Shown piece after piece: positions 17,984-27,578 of a stretch of 64,000 nt of DNA. Numbering within the stretch: the stretch's first letter is position 1; every line of letters begins with the position of its first letter. This stretch comes from Mycolicibacter virginiensis (GTDB taxonomy: Bacteria; Actinomycetota; Actinomycetes; Mycobacteriales; Mycobacteriaceae): NCBI RefSeq assembly GCF_022374935.2, contig NZ_CP092430.2:2914001-2978000 (forward strand), given 5' to 3'. The notes under the pieces were generated by a model that did no database searches, was not told the origin of the DNA, and saw only the letters and a list, made by a program, of their open reading frames with translations. The translations under genes were made by a program, and so were the position numbers.

Positions 17984-18195
17984 GACATGCCTTTCCGGCA
18001 TCGGCTGTGCCACAGCGGCCGTCAAGGCGGACCGATCTGTCTGCAACACAGAGTTGGCGAGATTGCCTGTTGGCAATAGCGATCGCCGCGAGAAGAGCTT
18101 CACACGCCAGCTGAATCGGCATCAGGGGCCGGACGACGGTGAGTAAGCGTTCCACGACGCGTGAGCACCAGCCTATCGCACCGGTGCGGCAATGC

Positions 18196-19617
18196 CTAAA
18201 ATGCGGCGAACTCCCGCAGACTGGCTGCCAATGCCGCGGGAACCCGCGCGCGGATGCGGGTTCCGCCCTCGCCGTGCTCGGCCTGCTGCACCCGACCGTG
18301 CTCATGCACTCGCGCCACCAAATCGCCACGACCGTAAGGGATGACGACATCGACCGCGGTGTCGACCGGCGCCACCAACTGCGCCATCCGTTGGCGCAGC
18401 GCGTCGATGCCCTCACCGGTGTGCGCCGAGACGAACACCGCTTCGGGCAAGGCGCGTCGCAACTGGGCCAACGCGAGATCGCCAGCGGCGTCAATCTTGT
18501 TGACCACCAACAGTTCCGGAGCACGCTGACCACCCGGGCCAGAATCGTGTTCGGTGATGACCTCCGAGATCACCTCACGCACCGCGCTGATCTGCGCCAG
18601 TGGCGCCGGATCGGATCCGTCGACCACATGCACCAGCAGATCGGCGTCGGCGACTTCCTCCAGCGTGGAACGGAACGCCTCCACCAATTGGGTGGGCAGA
18701 TGCCGCACGAAACCGACTGTGTCGGTCAACACAAAAGGGCGGTCATCATCGAATTGCCCACGGCGCGTGGTGGGTTCCAATGTGGCGAACAGCGCATCCT
18801 GAACCAGGACTCCCGCGCCGGTCAGCGCGTTGAGCAAGCTGGATTTGCCGGCGTTGGTGTAGCCGACGATCGCCACCGAAGGGACGTCACTGTGCCGACG
18901 GCGGCTGCGCTGGGTGTCACGCACCTGCTTCATCGCCTTGATCTCGCGGCGCAGCTTGGACATCCGTTCCCGGATCCGGCGCCGGTCGGTCTCAATCTTG
19001 GTCTCACCGGGACCGCGGGTTCCCACCCCACCGCCGGCGCCGCCGGCCCGCCCACCGGCCTGCCGTGACATCGACTCACCCCAGCCGCGCAGCCGCGGCA
19101 GCATGTACTGCATCTGCGCGAGCGCCACCTGCGCCTTGCCTTCGGCGCTGGTGGCGTGCTGGGCGAAGATGTCGAGGATCAGCGCGGTGCGGTCAATCAC
19201 CTTGACCTTGACCGCCTTTTCCAGCGCGTTCAACTGCGCCGGGGACAACTCGCCATCGCAGATGACGGTGTCGGCGCCGGTCGCCAGCACCATCTCCCGC
19301 AACTCTTGGGCCTTGCCCGAACCGATGTAGGTGGACGGATCGGGCCGGTCACGACGTTGGATCAGACCCTCGAGCACTTCCGAGCCGGCGGTTTCGGCCA
19401 GCGCCGCAAGTTCCACCATGCTGGCGTCGGCCTCGGCCGAAGTGCCCTCGGTCCATACCCCGACCAGCACCACCCGTTCCAAGCGCAGTTGGCGGTATTC
19501 GACCTCGGAGATGTCGGCGAGTTCGGTGGAGAGCCCGGCAACACGGCGCAGCGCTGCGCGGTCGTCGAGGTTCAGCTCACCGGTGCTGGGCTGCGGCCTC
19601 GAATCGGGATAGCTCAC
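18196..19617 (-). CDS. hflX: Ribosome-associated GTPase HflX
   Basis: A 473-aa translational GTPase that splits stalled 70S ribosomes. The N-terminal HflX domain includes the glycine-rich linker [21 protein letters not shown], followed by the coiled helix [11 protein letters not shown] and the G domain with G1 [10 protein letters not shown]3 DTVGF and G4 NKID. The GTG start at 19617 overlaps the dapF stop by 4 bases (GTGA), so translation is coupled to dapF. This dapF-hflX order is as in M. tuberculosis. Confidence 0.94.
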   Translation of the reverse strand: MSYPDSRPQPSTGELNLDDRAALRRVAGLSTELADISEVEYRQLRLERVVLVGVWTEGTSAEADASMVELAALAETAGSEVLEGLIQRRDRPDPSTYIGSGKAQELREMVLATGADTVICDGELSPAQLNALEKAVKVKVIDRTALILDIFAQHATSAEGKAQVALAQMQYMLPRLRGWGESMSRQAGGRAGGAGGGVGTRGPGETKIETDRRRIRERMSKLRREIKAMKQVRDTQRSRRRHSDVPSVAIVGYTNAGKSSLLNALTGAGVLVQDALFATLEPTTRRGQFDDDRPFVLTDTVGFVRHLPTQLVEAFRSTLEEVADADLLVHVVDGSDPAPLAQISAVREVISEVITEHDSGPGGQRAPELLVVNKIDAAGDLALAQLRRALPEAVFVSAHTGEGIDALRQRMAQLVAPVDTAVDVVIPYGRGDLVARVHEHGRVQQAEHGEGGTRIRARVPAALAASLREFAAF

Positions 19618-20492
19618 TGCGCCGCCCACCACCGAGGTGCGATGTCGCCACGGGCCACCAGTTCCGACGGGCCGCGCAGGTAACTGCCGGCCTCGGTGAC
19701 GGTGACGCTGACCTGTCCGCCGGGGATGTCGACGCGCAGCGTGCCGGTCGAAGCGCCGGTGTGCGCCAGGGCCGCCACGACGGCGGCCACCGTGCCGGTG
19801 CCGCATGAGCGGGTCTCACCGACACCGCGCTCATGCACCCGCATCGCGACCGCGCCGTCACGCGGAGCGGTCAGAATCTCCACGTTCACCCCGTTCGGGA
19901 ACTGGGCGGTGTCGAACGTCACTGGCGCACCGACATCAAGGGCGGCCAGATCGGCCTCGGACAGTCCCGCATCCACACAGGCCAGGTGTGGGTTGCCCAC
20001 GTCGACGCCCAGGCCCGCGAAGCGCCGCCCCCCGACCAGTGCCTCGAATGCCGGTCCGGAGCTCCCGAGCAGGTTCGGCTTGCCCATGTCGACGGTGACC
20101 TCGGCGTGCACGTCGTCAGCGTGGTGCACGATCACCGGTCGCGGCCCGGCCAGTGAGCCGACGACGAATTCGTCGGCCGATTCCAGGCCCGCGGCGCGCA
20201 GATAGTGCGCGAATACCCGGACTCCGTTGCCGCACATCTCGGCCACCGAGCCATCGGCGTTGCGGTAGTCCATGAACCAGTCGCCGGGCGCGACTCCCTC
20301 GGGCAGCTGGTCGAGCACCCCGGCGCTCGCCGCCGCACCGGCGGTGGTCACCCGCAACAGACCGTCGGCGCCCAGGCCGCGGCGGCGGTCGCACAGCGCG
20401 GCCACCGCGGCCGGGGTCAACTCCAGTGCCGCGTCCAGGTCCGGCAGCAACACGAAGTCGTTCTGGGTGCCGTGGCCCTTGGCGAAAAGCAT
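19614..20492 (-). CDS. dapF: Diaminopimelate epimerase
   Basis: A 292-aa DapF converting LL- to meso-diaminopimelate for lysine and peptidoglycan synthesis. Both catalytic cysteines are visible: Cys87 in EMCGNGVR and Cys230 in RSCGTGT, within the two mirror-related halves of the PLP-independent epimerase fold. The start is [16 protein letters not shown], 4 bases after the miaA stop. It forms the middle of a tight operon with miaA and hflX. Confidence 0.96.
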   Translation of the reverse strand: MLFAKGHGTQNDFVLLPDLDAALELTPAAVAALCDRRRGLGADGLLRVTTAGAAASAGVLDQLPEGVAPGDWFMDYRNADGSVAEMCGNGVRVFAHYLRAAGLESADEFVVGSLAGPRPVIVHHADDVHAEVTVDMGKPNLLGSSGPAFEALVGGRRFAGLGVDVGNPHLACVDAGLSEADLAALDVGAPVTFDTAQFPNGVNVEILTAPRDGAVAMRVHERGVGETRSCGTGTVAAVVAALAHTGASTGTLRVDIPGGQVSVTVTEAGSYLRGPSELVARGDIAPRWWAAQ

Positions 20493-20496
20493 GTGC

Positions 20497-21402
20497 TCAG
20501 GATACGTGCCGCACCGCGGCCAGTGCCGCGTCGAGCAGACCGCCGCCGGCAGCATCGAGCCATTGGGTGCGATGATCGCGACGGAACCAGGATCGCTGCC
20601 GACGCACGTAGCGGCGGGTTCCGATGAACGTCGGTTCCTGGGCGCCGGCACCGTCGCCTCCGGCATCGAGCTCGGCGATCACCTGGGCGTAGCCCAGCGC
20701 TCTGGCGGCGGTGACCCCGTCCCGCAGCCCCGCCTGAAGCAGTCCCTGAACTTCGGCGACCAGCCCCTGGGCAAACATCGTGTCGGTGCGGACGGCCAGT
20801 CGCTCATCGAGAATGGCTGTGTCGCAGTCTAATCCGAGGATCACCGTGTCCCAGCGCGGCGCTCCGATGGTGGGCGCAGACGCGGCGAACGGTTGCCCGG
20901 TCAGTTCCACCACTTCCAGGGCCCGCACGATCCGCCTGCCGTCGCTGGGCAGGATCGCCGCGGCGGCGGCAGGGTCGGCGCCGGCCAGTTCGGCATGCAT
21001 GGCGGCCACCCCGACCTCAGCCAGCCGCTGCTCATAGCGGGCCCGCACCGCTGGATCGGTGGCCGGGAACGACCAGTCGTCGAGCAGGGCCTGCAGGTAG
21101 AGCATCGAGCCGCCCACGATGATCGGCACCGCGCCGCGGTCCATGATCGCCTCGACGTCCGCCGCAGCGGCCTGCTGATAGCGGGCCACCGTCGCGGTCT
21201 GGACGACATCGAGCACGTCGAGTTGGTGATGCGGAATGCCGCCACGCTCCCCCGGGGGCAGTTTGGCGGTGCCAATGTCCATGCCGCGGTAGAGCTGCAT
21301 GGCGTCGGCGTTCACGATCTCGCCGCCCAGCCGTGCGGCCAGGTCCAGCGCCAGTTGTGATTTGCCCGTCCCGGTGGGCCCGACGACCGCGATCGGCCTC
21401 AC
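20497..21402 (-). CDS. miaA: tRNA dimethylallyltransferase MiaA
   Basis: A 301-aa enzyme that adds dimethylallyl to A37 of tRNAs reading UNN codons; MiaB (27.5 kb) then methylthiolates the product. The P-loop [15 protein letters not shown] is at the N-terminus; [17 protein letters not shown] and the substrate-binding [12 protein letters not shown] follow. The GTG start at 21402 overlaps the stop of the upstream dioxygenase-like gene by 4 bases (GTGA). A longer frame exists but lacks similarity. Confidence 0.95.
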   Translation of the reverse strand: MRPIAVVGPTGTGKSQLALDLAARLGGEIVNADAMQLYRGMDIGTAKLPPGERGGIPHHQLDVLDVVQTATVARYQQAAAADVEAIMDRGAVPIIVGGSMLYLQALLDDWSFPATDPAVRARYEQRLAEVGVAAMHAELAGADPAAAAAILPSDGRRIVRALEVVELTGQPFAASAPTIGAPRWDTVILGLDCDTAILDERLAVRTDTMFAQGLVAEVQGLLQAGLRDGVTAARALGYAQVIAELDAGGDGAGAQEPTFIGTRRYVRRQRSWFRRDHRTQWLDAAGGGLLDAALAAVRHVS

Positions 21403-22067
21403 GGCTGCCAGACCCCCACGAAGTAGCCGACTCCATACGGTGCGTCGCGGTAGAGCTCGGTGACCTCGCGCGGTGCGGTCCCAACCAGCCCGGCCAGAGC
21501 CGCGAACCCCGCCCGGCCGATGACCCGCGGCGGCAATCCGGTCAGTGCGGCGACATCGCCGCCGGCCAGCGCATCGTCGAGGACGCGCTGGCACTCGACG
21601 TCGTCCGGCTGGTATCCGCCTGGGGCGGTCGGGCTCAAGGTGTTGGCGCCGTCGGCCACCAGCAACACCCCGGTGAGCTCGCCGCCTTCGTCGATCGCGG
21701 CGCGCACGCGCCTGCCGGTGGCCAGCGCCGCGTCCGGGTCGGCGCAGCAGTGCACCACCACCTCGGCATCGGGTGCGACCTGACCGCGCACCCAGCCGGC
21801 GACCAACGCGGTCAACGGCAGATCGACGGGTTGCTGGGCGTCCCGTGACAGCCGCACCGCGACATCGGCGCCGAATCCGGCGAAGGTGCCGGTGCTCTCG
21901 GTCCCGTACACCGCATCCGGCCCGGCCCCGAGGACCACCCAGCGCGCCGGCAGCGCCCGGGCCGCGGTCAGCGCGGCGGCCCGCAATTCGGCGGCTTCGG
22001 CGGCGGTGCCGGCCAGCTCGGGCACCAGCACCGGCGCCGACGGCATGATCGCTATCGGTCCCAGCAC
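21399..22067 (-). CDS. Class III extradiol dioxygenase-like protein (Rv2728c-like)
   Basis: A 222-aa Ala-rich protein resembling the LigB/class III extradiol ring-cleavage fold. It starts [16 protein letters not shown] and contains GAGPDAVYG and [13 protein letters not shown]. The histidine ligand set of true LigB enzymes is not obvious, so catalysis is uncertain. The start is taken as GTG at 22067 just before LGPIAIMP; an ATG seven residues later is possible. It leads the miaA-dapF-hflX operon by a 4-base overlap and follows the DMT transporter gene by 10 bases. Confidence 0.75.
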   Translation of the reverse strand: MLGPIAIMPSAPVLVPELAGTAAEAAELRAAALTAARALPARWVVLGAGPDAVYGTESTGTFAGFGADVAVRLSRDAQQPVDLPLTALVAGWVRGQVAPDAEVVVHCCADPDAALATGRRVRAAIDEGGELTGVLLVADGANTLSPTAPGGYQPDDVECQRVLDDALAGGDVAALTGLPPRVIGRAGFAALAGLVGTAPREVTELYRDAPYGVGYFVGVWQP

Positions 22068-22077
22068 GGCACCCAAG

Positions 22078-22995
22078 CTAGCTGGTGGTTGGCGCCGCCA
22101 CCGGCTCGGCCAGGTCCGCGCCGGCATCGGCGACGATGGTGGCGGCCTCGCCGCGGGCCAGTGCCGCCGTGGCGATCACGATCAGCACCACCCCGATGAT
22201 CACCGCGACGTCCTCTGTCCCGCCGGCCTGGATGGTCTCGTTGAGCAGCAGTACGCCCAGCGCACTGGCCACCAGCGGTTTGGCCACGGTCATCGTCGGC
22301 ATGGAGGCGGTCAGCGCACCCGCGCGAAACGCCGACTGCTGAAAGATCATCCCGGCCAGCGTCGCCACCAGCCACGGCGCCAGGGCGGGTGCCCGCAGCA
22401 CCGCGCCGATGCCGTCGGCTTTGAGCACCTCGACCAGAACCTTCGTCAGCAAGGCGAATACCGCCAGCGAGGTACCGGCCACCACCGCCAGCAGCACCGC
22501 CGCCGCGGGTCGGCCCTTGTAGATCCGGGCGGCCAGCACGCAGCCCACCAGCACCGCCGCCAGCACCGCCGACACGATGATCCAGGTGGCCGCCGGCGCG
22601 TGTTGTTTACCTTCGGTCGGATCCCCCACCACGACCACCACTGCCAGCGCCGCAGCCAACAGGATGGCCCACATCCACTCCCAGTTGGTCACCCGGCGAT
22701 GAGTCAGCCAGGCATACATCGGCAGCGCGAACAGCAGCGCGGTCACCTGCAAGCCGGTCACCAGCATCACCGAGCCGACCGCGAGCGCCACCGCCTGCAG
22801 GGCGTAGTTGGCCACCGCCGCTGCACCGCCGCCCCACCAGCGCGGGTCGCGCAACGACAGCCAGAACAGCTCCAGGTGGCCAACCTGCTGGTCAGTGATC
22901 TCCTGGGCCGACCGCTGCCGGATCACGTCGCCGATCGCGGACGCCAATGCGGCGCACAGCGCGAGCAACGCCGCGAGGAAATTCCCTGTCGACAT
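22078..22995 (-). CDS. DMT-family (EamA-like) membrane transporter 1 (Rv2729c-like)
   Basis: A 305-aa integral membrane protein with about ten hydrophobic helices in two repeats. The N-terminal signature AIGDVIRQRSAQEITDQ and the late GALTASMPTMTVAKPLVAS are shared with its downstream neighbour, showing tandem duplication. The substrate is unknown. Start ATG MSTGNFLAALLAL has GAGGAGGGGG directly upstream. Same direction as miaA-dapF-hflX. Confidence 0.85.
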   Translation of the reverse strand: MSTGNFLAALLALCAALASAIGDVIRQRSAQEITDQQVGHLELFWLSLRDPRWWGGGAAAVANYALQAVALAVGSVMLVTGLQVTALLFALPMYAWLTHRRVTNWEWMWAILLAAALAVVVVVGDPTEGKQHAPAATWIIVSAVLAAVLVGCVLAARIYKGRPAAAVLLAVVAGTSLAVFALLTKVLVEVLKADGIGAVLRAPALAPWLVATLAGMIFQQSAFRAGALTASMPTMTVAKPLVASALGVLLLNETIQAGGTEDVAVIIGVVLIVIATAALARGEAATIVADAGADLAEPVAAPTTS

Positions 22996-23071
22996 GGCCC
23001 CCTCCTCAATCGGGCAACGATACCCGTTGTTCACCTTCTGGCCCGGGAGCGAGGCCATCGGCGGCGCTCAG

Positions 23072-23953
23072 TCAGGCCACCGCAACGGCCGGCTCGCCCG
23101 CGGTGGCCGCCTGATCCCGCGACAGCGCCGCGACCGCGGCGACCAGCGTCGCCACCGCCAGCACCAGGGTGAACGCCGCATCGCGACCGGGGTTGAGCAC
23201 CTCGCCGAGCAGGACCATGCCCAGCGTCGCGGCCACGATGGGCTCGAGCACCGTGATCGTGGGCAACGAGGCCGTCAGGGCGCCAGCCCTAAATGACGAC
23301 TGCTGATATACCGCGCCGGTGAGCGCGACCGCTGCCCAGGCGTACAGCTCCGGTGCGGTGAACATTGCGCGCGGACCGTGGCCGATCAGATCGACCATGC
23401 CCTTGGTCAACACCGCGAAAATGCCCCACGAAATCGCGGACACCGCAGCCAGCAACACGGCCGCCGCCGGCCGACCCGCGTAGGCTCGCGCCCCGACCAG
23501 ACACAGCAACACCGTCGGCGCCAGCACCGCGACCACCCAGACCCAGGCCTCCAGCGAGGCCCTCGCCTGCCCGGCGGTGGGATGGCCGACGGTGATGATG
23601 ATGGTCTCGGCGGCAACCAGCAACGCCGACCACAACCACACCGAACGCCGCAGCCGATGACCGGATTGGCGGGCCCCCAGCGGCAAGGCGAACAGCAGTG
23701 ACGTGACCAGCAACGACTCCACCAGCAGCACCGACCCGAGGCCCAGCGCCACGGCCTGCAGGCTCAAAGCCACCAGGCCCGACGCCGTGCCCACCCACCA
23801 CTGCCGGTCAGTCAACAGCCGGGCGAACAGTGCGGCGGCCCCGATCCCCTGGTCACCGAACCGGTGGGCACTGCGCTGCTGAATCACGTCGCTGATCGCG
23901 CCGAACAGCGCCGCACCGAGCGCAAACAGCACGGCGATGGTCTCTTTCGCCAA
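23072..23953 (-). CDS. DMT-family membrane transporter 2 (paralog of the adjacent gene)
   Basis: A 293-aa paralog of the neighbouring transporter: GAISDVIQQRSAHRFGDQG parallels the neighbour's N-terminus, and GALTASLPTITVLEPIVAATLG parallels its late helix. About ten membrane helices. No ATG or GTG suits the start; TTG at 23953 is preceded by TAGGAGG with 6-base spacing and gives LAKETIAVLFAL, so I choose it. The frame runs further upstream into the repeat array, but that extension is repeat-encoded. Confidence 0.82.
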   Translation of the reverse strand: MAKETIAVLFALGAALFGAISDVIQQRSAHRFGDQGIGAAALFARLLTDRQWWVGTASGLVALSLQAVALGLGSVLLVESLLVTSLLFALPLGARQSGHRLRRSVWLWSALLVAAETIIITVGHPTAGQARASLEAWVWVVAVLAPTVLLCLVGARAYAGRPAAAVLLAAVSAISWGIFAVLTKGMVDLIGHGPRAMFTAPELYAWAAVALTGAVYQQSSFRAGALTASLPTITVLEPIVAATLGMVLLGEVLNPGRDAAFTLVLAVATLVAAVAALSRDQAATAGEPAVAVA

Positions 23954-24013
23954 TGCCGGCCTCCTACAGGTCTGCGGATGCCGCGGGGAACTCCAGTGGC
24001 GATCGGACAGGCT

Positions 24014-24301
24014 ACCGCCCGGGTCACCAGCCGGCCCCAGCTTCGCCTCTCCTCCGTCGAACCTCGCTGAACCGCCCGGCCCAACGGCGGCCCCAGCTTC
24101 GCCTCTCCTCCGTCGAACCTCGCTGAACCGCCCGGCCCAACGGCGGCCCCAGCTTCGCCTCTCCTCCGTCGAACCTCGCTGAACCGCCCGGGTCACCAGC
24201 CGGCCCCAGCTTCGCCTCTCCTCCGTCGAACCTCGCTGAACCGCCCGGCCCAACGGCGGCCCCAGCTTCGCCTCTCCTCCGTCGAACCTCGCTGAACCGC
24301 C
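24014..24301 (+). repeat. Five-copy tandem array of the 56-57-bp intergenic repeat
   Basis: Five identical 42-base cores start at 24035, 24091, 24147, 24204 and 24260 (periods 56, 56, 57, 56). Two linker types alternate: gggtcaccagccgg (before copies 1 and 4) and cggcccaacggcgg (before copies 2, 3, 5). Each linker can pair with the core end (ccgcc with ggcgg, or ccgg with ccgg) as a short hairpin. The array fills most of the gap between the divergent DMT transporter and DUF349 genes. All reading frames cross it because the period is not a multiple of 3. Confidence 0.95.
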
Positions 24302-24414
24302 GAGTTGGCGGCACAGCGTGGCGGGTAACTGCTTGAATACTCTTGAATGCTTCTAGGCAGATCGAAGGCGCCGCGGCGCGCGGCAGATGCGCGGGTTATC
24401 CCGCGAAGGGTTAG
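24302..24414 (+). promoter_or_regulatory. Probable promoter/leader region of the DUF349 gene
   Basis: This completes the 461-base gene-free stretch 23954-24414. It holds a short direct repeat, cttgaata and cttgaatg, 11 bases apart around 24334-24350, and a possible -10 (TAGGCA near 24354). Nothing else is recognisable. Confidence 0.35.
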
Positions 24415-25770
24415 GTGACGACAGCGATGACCACTGACAGCGGTTCGTCCGCCCCCACCCCACGGCCGGGGCCCCGTCCCGGTCCCAGGCCTGGTGCCCA
24501 CGTGGGGCCCAAGCCGGGTGCCCGGCCTGCCCCGGCCATTATCGGGCCGCCATCCGGTGACCCGCACCGCTTCGGGCGGGTCGACGACGACGGCACGGTG
24601 TGGCTGGTCACGCCTACCGGTGAGCGACAGATCGGCTCCTGGCAGGCCGGTGACCGCGAGGCCGCGTTCGCCCATTTCGGCCGCCGCTACGACGACCTGA
24701 GCACCGAGGTGACCCTGCTCGAGGAGCGGTTGTCGTCCGGCAGCGGCGACGCCCGCAAGATCAAGGCATCCGCGGCAGCGCTGGCCGAGCAGTTACCGAC
24801 GGCCAGCGTCCTCGGGGACATCGAGGCGCTGGCGGCGCGGATCGCGGCGGTCACCGAGCATGCCGATAGCGTCGCCGCAGCCGGCCGTGCGCAGCGCGAT
24901 GAGCATCGGGCGGCCGCCACCGCACGCAAGGAGGCGCTGGCCGCCGAAGCCGAGGAGTTGGCCGCGACTTCGACGCAGTGGAAGGCCACCGGAGACCGGC
25001 TGCGCGCCATTCTCGACGAATGGCGCACCATCACCGGCCTGGACCGCAAGGTCGACGACGCGTTGTGGAAGCGCTACGCCGCGGCCCGCGACGGCTTCAA
25101 CCGACGGCGCGGCTCGCACTTCGCCGACCTCGACCGCGGGCGAGCCGGGGCGCGCGAGGAGAAGGAACGGCTGTGCAAGCGGGCCGAGGAGCTGTCTGGG
25201 TCCACCGACTGGGCATCCACCAGTGCCACGTTCCGTCAGCTGTTGGCCACCTGGAAGACAACTGGGCGGGCCTCCAAGGAAGTCGATGAGGCGTTGTGGC
25301 AGCGGTTCAAGGCCGCCCAGGACACGTTCTTCTCCGCCCGGAATGCCGCGAACGCCGAACGCGACGCCGAGCTGGAGGCCAATGCCACCGCCAAGGAGGC
25401 CTTGCTGGTCGAGGCGGAGCGGATCGACCCGACCAACCAGAACGCCGCGCGCGCCGCGCTGCGCTCAATCGTCAACAAATGGGATGCCCTGGGCAAGGCG
25501 CCCCGAGAGCGTTCCGCGGAGTTGGAACGGCGACTGCGGGCGGTGGAGAAGAAGGTGCGCGACGCCGGTGCCGCCGCCGAGGCGGCCGTGGTGGATCCCG
25601 AAGCCGAAGCCCGGGCCGCCCAGTTCCGCACTCGCGCCGAACAGTTCGAACGTCAGGCACTGAAGGCCCAGGCCGCGGGTCGGGACAAGGAGGCCGCCGA
25701 GGCCACCGCCAACGCCGAGCAGTGGCGGCAATGGGCCCAGGCCGCCGAACAGGCGCTCAACCGGCGCTGA
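24415..25770 (+). CDS. DUF349 domain protein (Rv2731-like)
   Basis: A 451-aa protein with a Pro-rich disordered N-terminus (residues 10-45), a small beta domain ([19 protein letters not shown]) and three helical DUF349 repeats, each centred on a Trp-bearing [23 protein letters not shown] helix pair. Long coiled coils are predicted from the Ala/Glu/Arg periodicity. Eukaryotic and bacterial members are poorly characterised. The start is GTG at 24415 with AAGGG just upstream; ATG at 24427 (four codons later) is the alternative. Confidence 0.85.
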   Translation: MTTAMTTDSGSSAPTPRPGPRPGPRPGAHVGPKPGARPAPAIIGPPSGDPHRFGRVDDDGTVWLVTPTGERQIGSWQAGDREAAFAHFGRRYDDLSTEVTLLEERLSSGSGDARKIKASAAALAEQLPTASVLGDIEALAARIAAVTEHADSVAAAGRAQRDEHRAAATARKEALAAEAEELAATSTQWKATGDRLRAILDEWRTITGLDRKVDDALWKRYAAARDGFNRRRGSHFADLDRGRAGAREEKERLCKRAEELSGSTDWASTSATFRQLLATWKTTGRASKEVDEALWQRFKAAQDTFFSARNAANAERDAELEANATAKEALLVEAERIDPTNQNAARAALRSIVNKWDALGKAPRERSAELERRLRAVEKKVRDAGAAAEAAVVDPEAEARAAQFRTRAEQFERQALKAQAAGRDKEAAEATANAEQWRQWAQAAEQALNRR

Positions 25771-25850
25771 CGTCCGGCCGATGTTTGAGCATCGGCACTG
25801 CCGGGCTACCACCCCCAGTGAGGCAACAACCAACTCACTGGAGGTGACCC

Positions 25851-26306
25851 ATGAGCAATATCACCGCGGCACTCGACGTCAAGCGCCCGATCCGGACGGT
25901 CTACAACCAATGGACCCAGTTCGAGTCTTTCCCGAAGTTCATGGAGGGCGTCGAACAGGTGCAGCAACGCGACGCCACCCACCTGCACTGGAAGATCAAG
26001 GTGGGCCCGGCGTCGCGTGAGTTCGACGCGACCATCACCGAGCAACACCCGGAAGAACGGGTGGCGTGGCGTTCCGACAGCGGCCCGCACCACGGCGGTG
26101 TGGTCACCTTCCACAAGATCGACGATGGCACCACCCGAGTGACCACCCAGATGGACATCGACCCCGACGGTGTTCTGGAAAACGTCGCCGACAAGCTCAA
26201 CATCCTCGACCACCGGGTCCATGCGGATCTCAAGCGGTTCAAGGACTTCATCGAGAACCAGCCCGCCGAAACCGGTGCCTGGCGAGGAGACGTACCGCGA
26301 CGATGA
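25851..26306 (+). CDS. SRPBCC (START/Bet v1-like) family protein
   Basis: A 151-aa helix-grip protein of the polyketide cyclase/SRPBCC superfamily (COG5637-like). It begins with VKRPIRTVYNQWTQFESFPKF, then LHWKIKVGPASREFDATIT and RVAWRSDSG, and ends with the C-terminal helix ADLKRFKDFIE that closes the ligand pocket. The ligand is unknown. TGGAGGTGA lies 5-6 bases before the ATG. The stop overlaps the next ATG by 4 bases (ATGA), so the pair is an operon. Confidence 0.85.
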   Translation: MSNITAALDVKRPIRTVYNQWTQFESFPKFMEGVEQVQQRDATHLHWKIKVGPASREFDATITEQHPEERVAWRSDSGPHHGGVVTFHKIDDGTTRVTTQMDIDPDGVLENVADKLNILDHRVHADLKRFKDFIENQPAETGAWRGDVPRR

Positions 26307-27016
26307 TCGACCCGACCGGGTGGGTGTTTCGCTGGGGTGCCGCGCTGCGCCATCGCCGGTTCTTCCACCCCGACGGTGTGCTGACGACGGGCTTTCTCGA
26401 ACGAGACGCACCGGCAGACGAGGGTCTGCCGGTGCCGTCAGCCACCGTGGTTGCCCGTATCTCCAAGGCCACCGGCACCCCTGGCCGGCTGCCCGACGCC
26501 GTTGGGCTGGCGCTACAGATACCGACGTCGCAGGCCGACCACAGCTGCTGGGACATCTTGCTGGTCTCGGCGGGTTCCGGGGTGATCGGTCGGGCACTGG
26601 GCGTCCGGCCCGTGGTGTCGTGGTCGGGCCTGCAGATGACCACGCTGATGCCGCTGCACTACCGAGAGCGGCTGTGGTGGCTGCGGGCTCGGCTGACGAC
26701 GCCAATCGGTGGCTACGGATTGGCGCTCAACAGCATCCGCAAGCAGCTCCACGGCGGCCAGATCCGTTTCGAACTCGCCCAGGCCAGCGGCGCAGGCGAA
26801 TTTCGCCCGCTGGCCCACCTGGTTCTGCATGACCATGAAGCGACCGACGAGGCGGGCCACGACGTTTCGTTCGACCCGATCGTGCACACCGCACCGGGGG
26901 TCCAACTGCGTCCCGGATGGCTCGCCGAGCTGCGAGCCCACGCCTATCGCGGAAGCCGGAAAGGCCGCGCCGCGACCGGGCCTACTCGCCCGCTGGCGGG
27001 TCCTCGGGACGGCTGA
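26303..27016 (+). CDS. Catalase-fold-like hypothetical protein (sometimes annotated phosphodiesterase)
   Basis: A 237-aa soluble protein. FFHPDGVLTTGFLERD, VVARISKATGTPGRLPDAVGLALQIP and CWDILLVSAG resemble the beginning of the catalase core (the RFSKATG...DPRGFAVKF region), but the catalytic His and Asn and the tyrosine heme ligand of catalases are not apparent. Related mycobacterial proteins carry the label phosphodiesterase without evidence I know of. It is translationally coupled to the SRPBCC gene. The 3' end overlaps the opposite-strand gene by 35 bases. Confidence 0.6.
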   Translation: MIDPTGWVFRWGAALRHRRFFHPDGVLTTGFLERDAPADEGLPVPSATVVARISKATGTPGRLPDAVGLALQIPTSQADHSCWDILLVSAGSGVIGRALGVRPVVSWSGLQMTTLMPLHYRERLWWLRARLTTPIGGYGLALNSIRKQLHGGQIRFELAQASGAGEFRPLAHLVLHDHEATDEAGHDVSFDPIVHTAPGVQLRPGWLAELRAHAYRGSRKGRAATGPTRPLAGPRDG

Positions 27017-27578
27017 GATCGTCCAACAGGTTTCGTGACTGCAGCTGCGCAGTGCTCTGCCGGCGCTCAGCCTCAGCGGCTAGCTGTACGGCGGTGCGTG
27101 ACCACACCACGCGGGCCCAGTGAAAGGTCAGCACGATCAGCGTGATCCACCCCAGGATCAGCCCGATGCCCGGGCCCGGGTCGCCCAGCACCGCAGTCTG
27201 CCGAGACCACACTGCTAAGAGTCCAACGGCGGCGGCCACCGCCGAGCCTGCCAGTGCCGCCCAGGCCACCGTCCACCGCCGAGTCACCAAGGCCAGCAGC
27301 GAGAACCCCACCCCGAATACCAACGCCAGCCACATGAACAGCTGTGACGGCAGCGTCACCAGGGCCTCGTTGGTGCCCTCGCCGGGGAACAGGACATCCC
27401 AGCCGCGGACGGAACCGGTGTGCGGCAACAGGAACGACCCGAGCAGCACAAAGACGCAGATCGCGACGACCAGCCCCCGGCCGCCGGGGTCGATTTCCCC
27501 GGCAACGCGCCGCTCGGCGGCCTCGATGTCGGCGCGGTAGGCCTCGAAGTTGTGCTGGTTGTCCCCGCTGGCGCTCAT
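26982..27578 (-). CDS. Conserved membrane protein (Rv2732c-like)
   Basis: A 198-aa membrane protein: a charged N-terminal helix ([20 protein letters not shown]), four hydrophobic helices at about 34-52, 76-98, 103-122 and 135-155, and a hydrophilic C-terminal tail. Function unknown. Its ATG overlaps the miaB stop by 4 bases (ATGA), so it is coupled to miaB as in M. tuberculosis. The C-terminal tail region overlaps the convergent catalase-fold-like gene. Confidence 0.85.
   Translation of the reverse strand: MSASGDNQHNFEAYRADIEAAERRVAGEIDPGGRGLVVAICVFVLLGSFLLPHTGSVRGWDVLFPGEGTNEALVTLPSQLFMWLALVFGVGFSLLALVTRRWTVAWAALAGSAVAAAVGLLAVWSRQTAVLGDPGPGIGLILGWITLIVLTFHWARVVWSRTAVQLAAEAERRQSTAQLQSRNLLDDLSRPEDPPAGE

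Noticed and set aside
24054..24073. LexA half-sites (tcgaac) inside the repeat cores
   Set aside because: The second half-site (ctgaac after 4 bases) does not match GTTCGA.
24014..24301. CRISPR array
   Set aside because: The linkers are short (14-15 bases) and identical between units, not unique spacers, and no cas genes are near.
24014..24301. Arg/Glu-rich repeat proteins read through the arrays
   Set aside because: The period (56-57) is not a multiple of three, so all frames are open by chance; no ribosome-binding site or conserved start.
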